Below, one piece after another: positions 23,563 through 25,237 of a stretch of DNA of 25,237 nucleotides. The stretch's first letter is position 1. The number at the start of each line of letters is the position of its first letter. The notes under the pieces are model-generated. The model ran no database searches. It was given only the letters and a program-made list of their open reading frames with translations, and was not told where the DNA came from. Source of the stretch: W0P28-013 sp051878315. Lineage in GTDB: Bacteria > Bacteroidota > Bacteroidia > Bacteroidales > Paludibacteraceae. The stretch is from the NCBI GenBank assembly GCA_051878315.1, contig JBJEJW010000015.1, positions 1 to 25,237 on the forward strand, in the 5' to 3' direction. A program made the translations under genes and the position numbers.

Positions 23563-24545
23563 TAGCGCACATGATGTTCATCTCCTCACTTGTATTGGGA
23601 GGCTTGTTGGTAGTCATTCCGCATCTGATTTGGTTGGTTGTATGGCTGGTCGGTCGTTGTTGCGATTTCTCTGTGCCTTACAGTCCGTTTGGCTGGACGG
23701 CGTTGGGACTCGTGTTGCTTTGTTGGAGCATTTTGGCTTATGGCTTTTTTGTCGGTCGTTTTCGTGTCGAAATTAAACATGTGGATTACACGCATACCGT
23801 TATTCCGCCAGCATTCAAGGGGTATAAGATTGTGCACATTTCGGATTTGCATTTAAGCACTTTCGACGACCGGCCGTCTGCACTGCAGCGCTTGGTCGAT
23901 AGCATCAATGCTCAACAGCCCGATTTGATTTGTTTCACTGGCGATTTGGTTACGATGGGTGTATCCGAAGCCGCACCGTACCGCGACATTTTGCGCAGGT
24001 TGCACGCCACCGATGGTATTGTCAGTGTGCTGGGCAACCACGATATGCTCATCTATCGACGTTGGGCATCGGAGGCTGAACGCGAGAGCGAAGTGGCCAA
24101 GTTGGTCGATTTTGAACGCAACGAACTAGAATGGCATTTGTTGCGCAATCAACATCTGAACATTGTTCGCGATAACGATACGCTGACGATTGTCGGGGTG
24201 GACAATTGTGCGTGTAAGAATCAAGGCTTTCGCACGATTCATGCCGGCGATTTGTCCCAAGCAATGGCCGATACCGATGGCTTTCGTATACTGTTGAGCC
24301 ACGACCCGACGCATTGGCGTGCCGAAGTGCTCAGTAAAACGGATATTCCGCTGACGTTGAGCGGTCATACGCATGCAGCTCAAGTGCGCTTGTTCGGTTG
24401 GACGCCGGCCGCGTGGTCGTTTCGTGAAACAGCCGGCCGTTACGACAGCGCAGGGCAGACCCTCTATGTCAATGTCGGATTGGGTTGCACATTGCCCGTT
24501 CGTATCAACTGCCCGGCTGAAATAACCGTGATAACATTGCAGTAA
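23559..24545 (+). CDS. Membrane-anchored metallophosphoesterase (YkuE-like)
   Basis: A 328-residue protein with two N-terminal membrane helices (residues 5-28 and 44-66) and a calcineurin-type phosphoesterase domain. The metal-binding motifs are in order: HISDLHLS, FTGDLVT, VLGNHDM, LSHDP and LSGHTHAAQ. The family cleaves phosphate esters or pyrophosphates, including UDP-sugar or UDP-diacylglucosamine-type lipids. Here it may process a lipid intermediate or simply be carried along. Its ATG overlaps the ligase stop (ATGA), so the two form one transcript. It closes the cluster; a 402-base gene-free stretch follows. Confidence 0.9.
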   Translation: MIAHMMFISSLVLGGLLVVIPHLIWLVVWLVGRCCDFSVPYSPFGWTALGLVLLCWSILAYGFFVGRFRVEIKHVDYTHTVIPPAFKGYKIVHISDLHLSTFDDRPSALQRLVDSINAQQPDLICFTGDLVTMGVSEAAPYRDILRRLHATDGIVSVLGNHDMLIYRRWASEAERESEVAKLVDFERNELEWHLLRNQHLNIVRDNDTLTIVGVDNCACKNQGFRTIHAGDLSQAMADTDGFRILLSHDPTHWRAEVLSKTDIPLTLSGHTHAAQVRLFGWTPAAWSFRETAGRYDSAGQTLYVNVGLGCTLPVRINCPAEITVITLQ

Positions 24546-24564
24546 CAAAAAAAATATATCTTTG
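24536..24564 (+). promoter_or_regulatory. Promoter ahead of the structured intergenic region
   Basis: ATTG (24536-24539), 17 bases, then TATCTTTG (24557-24564). The -7 box is a full match; the -33 box has one mismatch and slightly short spacing. The start would fall near 24570, just where the folded segment begins. Confidence 0.6.
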
Positions 24565-24571
24565 CAAAAAA

Positions 24572-24726
24572 TTAGATTTTTAGCGGAACAACTGAATTGA
24601 AATAAGCATCTTCTCATACGATGTAAAACTATGAGTGGTCGCTGTGGCGGCTATACATATTGATAAATAGCGTTTTACAACGCATTGTTCTTGGCTGCTT
24701 TGAACGTGAGAACTTCGAAAATCTAA
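24572..24726 (+). ncRNA. Structured RNA or leader element, family unknown
   Basis: TTAGATTTT (24572-24580) pairs perfectly with AAAATCTAA (24718-24726), closing a domain of 155 bases. Inside are TAGC/GCTG (24581-24584 / 24694-24697, one wobble) and GAACAA/TTGTTC (24586-24591 / 24685-24690). There are also local hairpins CTCATA/TATGAG (24613-24618 / 24630-24635) and GCGTT/AACGC (24670-24674 / 24679-24683); the latter competes with GCTAT/ATAGC (24650-24654 / 24667-24671). It begins just after a promoter. It could be a free small RNA, a riboswitch-like leader, or an attenuator for the GtrA-like gene. I cannot match it to a known family. Confidence 0.4.
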
Positions 24727-24808
24727 TGTCAAGACGAGGCAACTGAAACGCCTATTGAGTGTATATTCATTAAACACACATGTTGTACCTAATCGTATGT
24801 AGTATTGT

Positions 24809-24931
24809 GTGTATAATATACACGGCGTAGGTTGTGGGTTGCTCGTTCTACATTAGAAGGCAATTCTCACGGCCTAAGCAGCAGGACGAGTAAATAACTC
24901 GAACCTGCGCTTTTTGTTTGCGCATAGGTTC
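24809..24931 (+). promoter_or_regulatory. Hairpin-rich leader before the GtrA-like gene
   Basis: Three inverted repeats lie here: GTGTATA/TATACAC (24809-24815 / 24817-24823); CGAGT/ACTCG (24887-24891 / 24897-24901); and GAACCTGCGC (24901-24910) pairing with GCGC and AGGTTC (24920-24923, 24926-24931) around a T-rich loop. The last ends 16 bases before the start codon, a position suited to transcriptional or translational control. With 24572-24726 this accounts for most of the 402-base gap; no protein-coding frame is supported. Confidence 0.35.
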
Positions 24932-24947
24932 ATAACGTAATAGAATT

Positions 24948-25237
24948 ATGTATATGAAAATCAGTGCTTTGTATGCGCATTTCCGTAATCTGATCTTGTA
25001 TGCCCTTATCGGCGGCTTTTGTTCAGCACTTGATTTTGCTGTCTTCACATTGCTTTGCCATTTCGGTTGGCAGCCTTACTTATGGGCAAATGTAATCAGT
25101 ATCCATTGCGGTATCTTCTGCAGTTTTTTCCTAAATTGTTCTTTCAATTTCAAGGTCAGAGACAAGACTCCACAACGCTTCTTGTCTTTCTATGCCATTG
25201 GACTCATGGGGTTAGGTATTAGCGAAGGAATGCTGTA
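24948..25237 (+). CDS. GtrA-like membrane protein (partial, cut by window end)
   Basis: An open frame from ATG 24948 (or 24954) runs off the end of the window after 96 codons. The visible protein has a short cytosolic start, then membrane spans at about 15-35 (LILYALIGGFCSALDFAVFTLL), 43-62 (YLWANVISIHCGIFCSFFLN) and the start of another near 84. The motif SFFLNCSFNFKV is typical of the GtrA family, small four-helix proteins that often help flip polyprenyl-linked sugars across the membrane for cell-surface glycan synthesis. It follows the hairpin-rich leader and may open another surface-polysaccharide locus outside the window. Confidence 0.82.
   Translation, partial: MYMKISALYAHFRNLILYALIGGFCSALDFAVFTLLCHFGWQPYLWANVISIHCGIFCSFFLNCSFNFKVRDKTPQRFLSFYAIGLMGLGISEGML

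Noticed and set aside
1..25237. CRISPR array, tRNA or rRNA genes
   Set aside because: No regularly spaced direct repeats and no tRNA-like or rRNA-like segments were seen on either strand by eye.

Overview
The window looks like a Bacteroidota chromosome, most likely order Bacteroidales. Several upstream regions carry the Bacteroidota promoter pattern (-33 TTTG, about 20 bases, -7 TAnnTTTG). The flanking genes fit too: pyruvate:ferredoxin oxidoreductase, a BspA-type leucine-rich repeat protein and a secreted transglutaminase-like protein. Most + strand genes belong to a lipid/pigment cluster of the aryl polyene/flexirubin type.

Layout. 1-308: 3' end of pyruvate:ferredoxin oxidoreductase. 348-376: a strong hairpin terminator. 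393-2149 (-): a secreted leucine-rich repeat protein followed by a small acidic protein. 2234-2472: no gene, but a long rod-shaped, 6S-like RNA candidate followed by a terminator-like hairpin. 2479-3055 (-): an overlapping pair made of a 49-residue protein and a 151-residue DUF6169-like protein. 3325-4338: a secreted transglutaminase-like protein.

4442-24545 holds the biosynthetic cluster. A tyrosine ammonia-lyase probably makes the 4-coumarate starter, and a phenylacetate-CoA-ligase-like enzyme probably activates it. Two acyl carrier proteins, two active ketosynthases and a chain-length-factor-like protein would build the polyene. An LpxL-like acyltransferase, a B12-type radical SAM protein, a polysaccharide deacetylase-like protein, a LolA-like carrier, a GT2-DUF2062 protein, a three-part exporter/acyltransferase/methyltransferase and a membrane metallophosphoesterase would tailor and export the lipid. 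No ketoreductase or dehydratase gene is visible in the window.

The cluster is interrupted at 11713-15235 by an AT-richer, co-directional DpnII-type (GATC) restriction-modification cassette. Its order is Dam methylase fused to a ParB/sulfiredoxin-like domain, DpnII-like endonuclease, an unrecognised 174-residue protein, and a DpnA-like second methylase. A manual scan finds only 16 GATC sites in the whole window, against about 99 expected for equal base use. That suggests the lineage has long lived under GATC restriction. The unusual four-gene cassette is the best candidate for a little-described system here.

24546-24947 has no gene. It starts with a good promoter and can fold into several hairpins, suggesting a small RNA or a long structured leader ahead of a truncated GtrA-like membrane protein (24948 to the window end).
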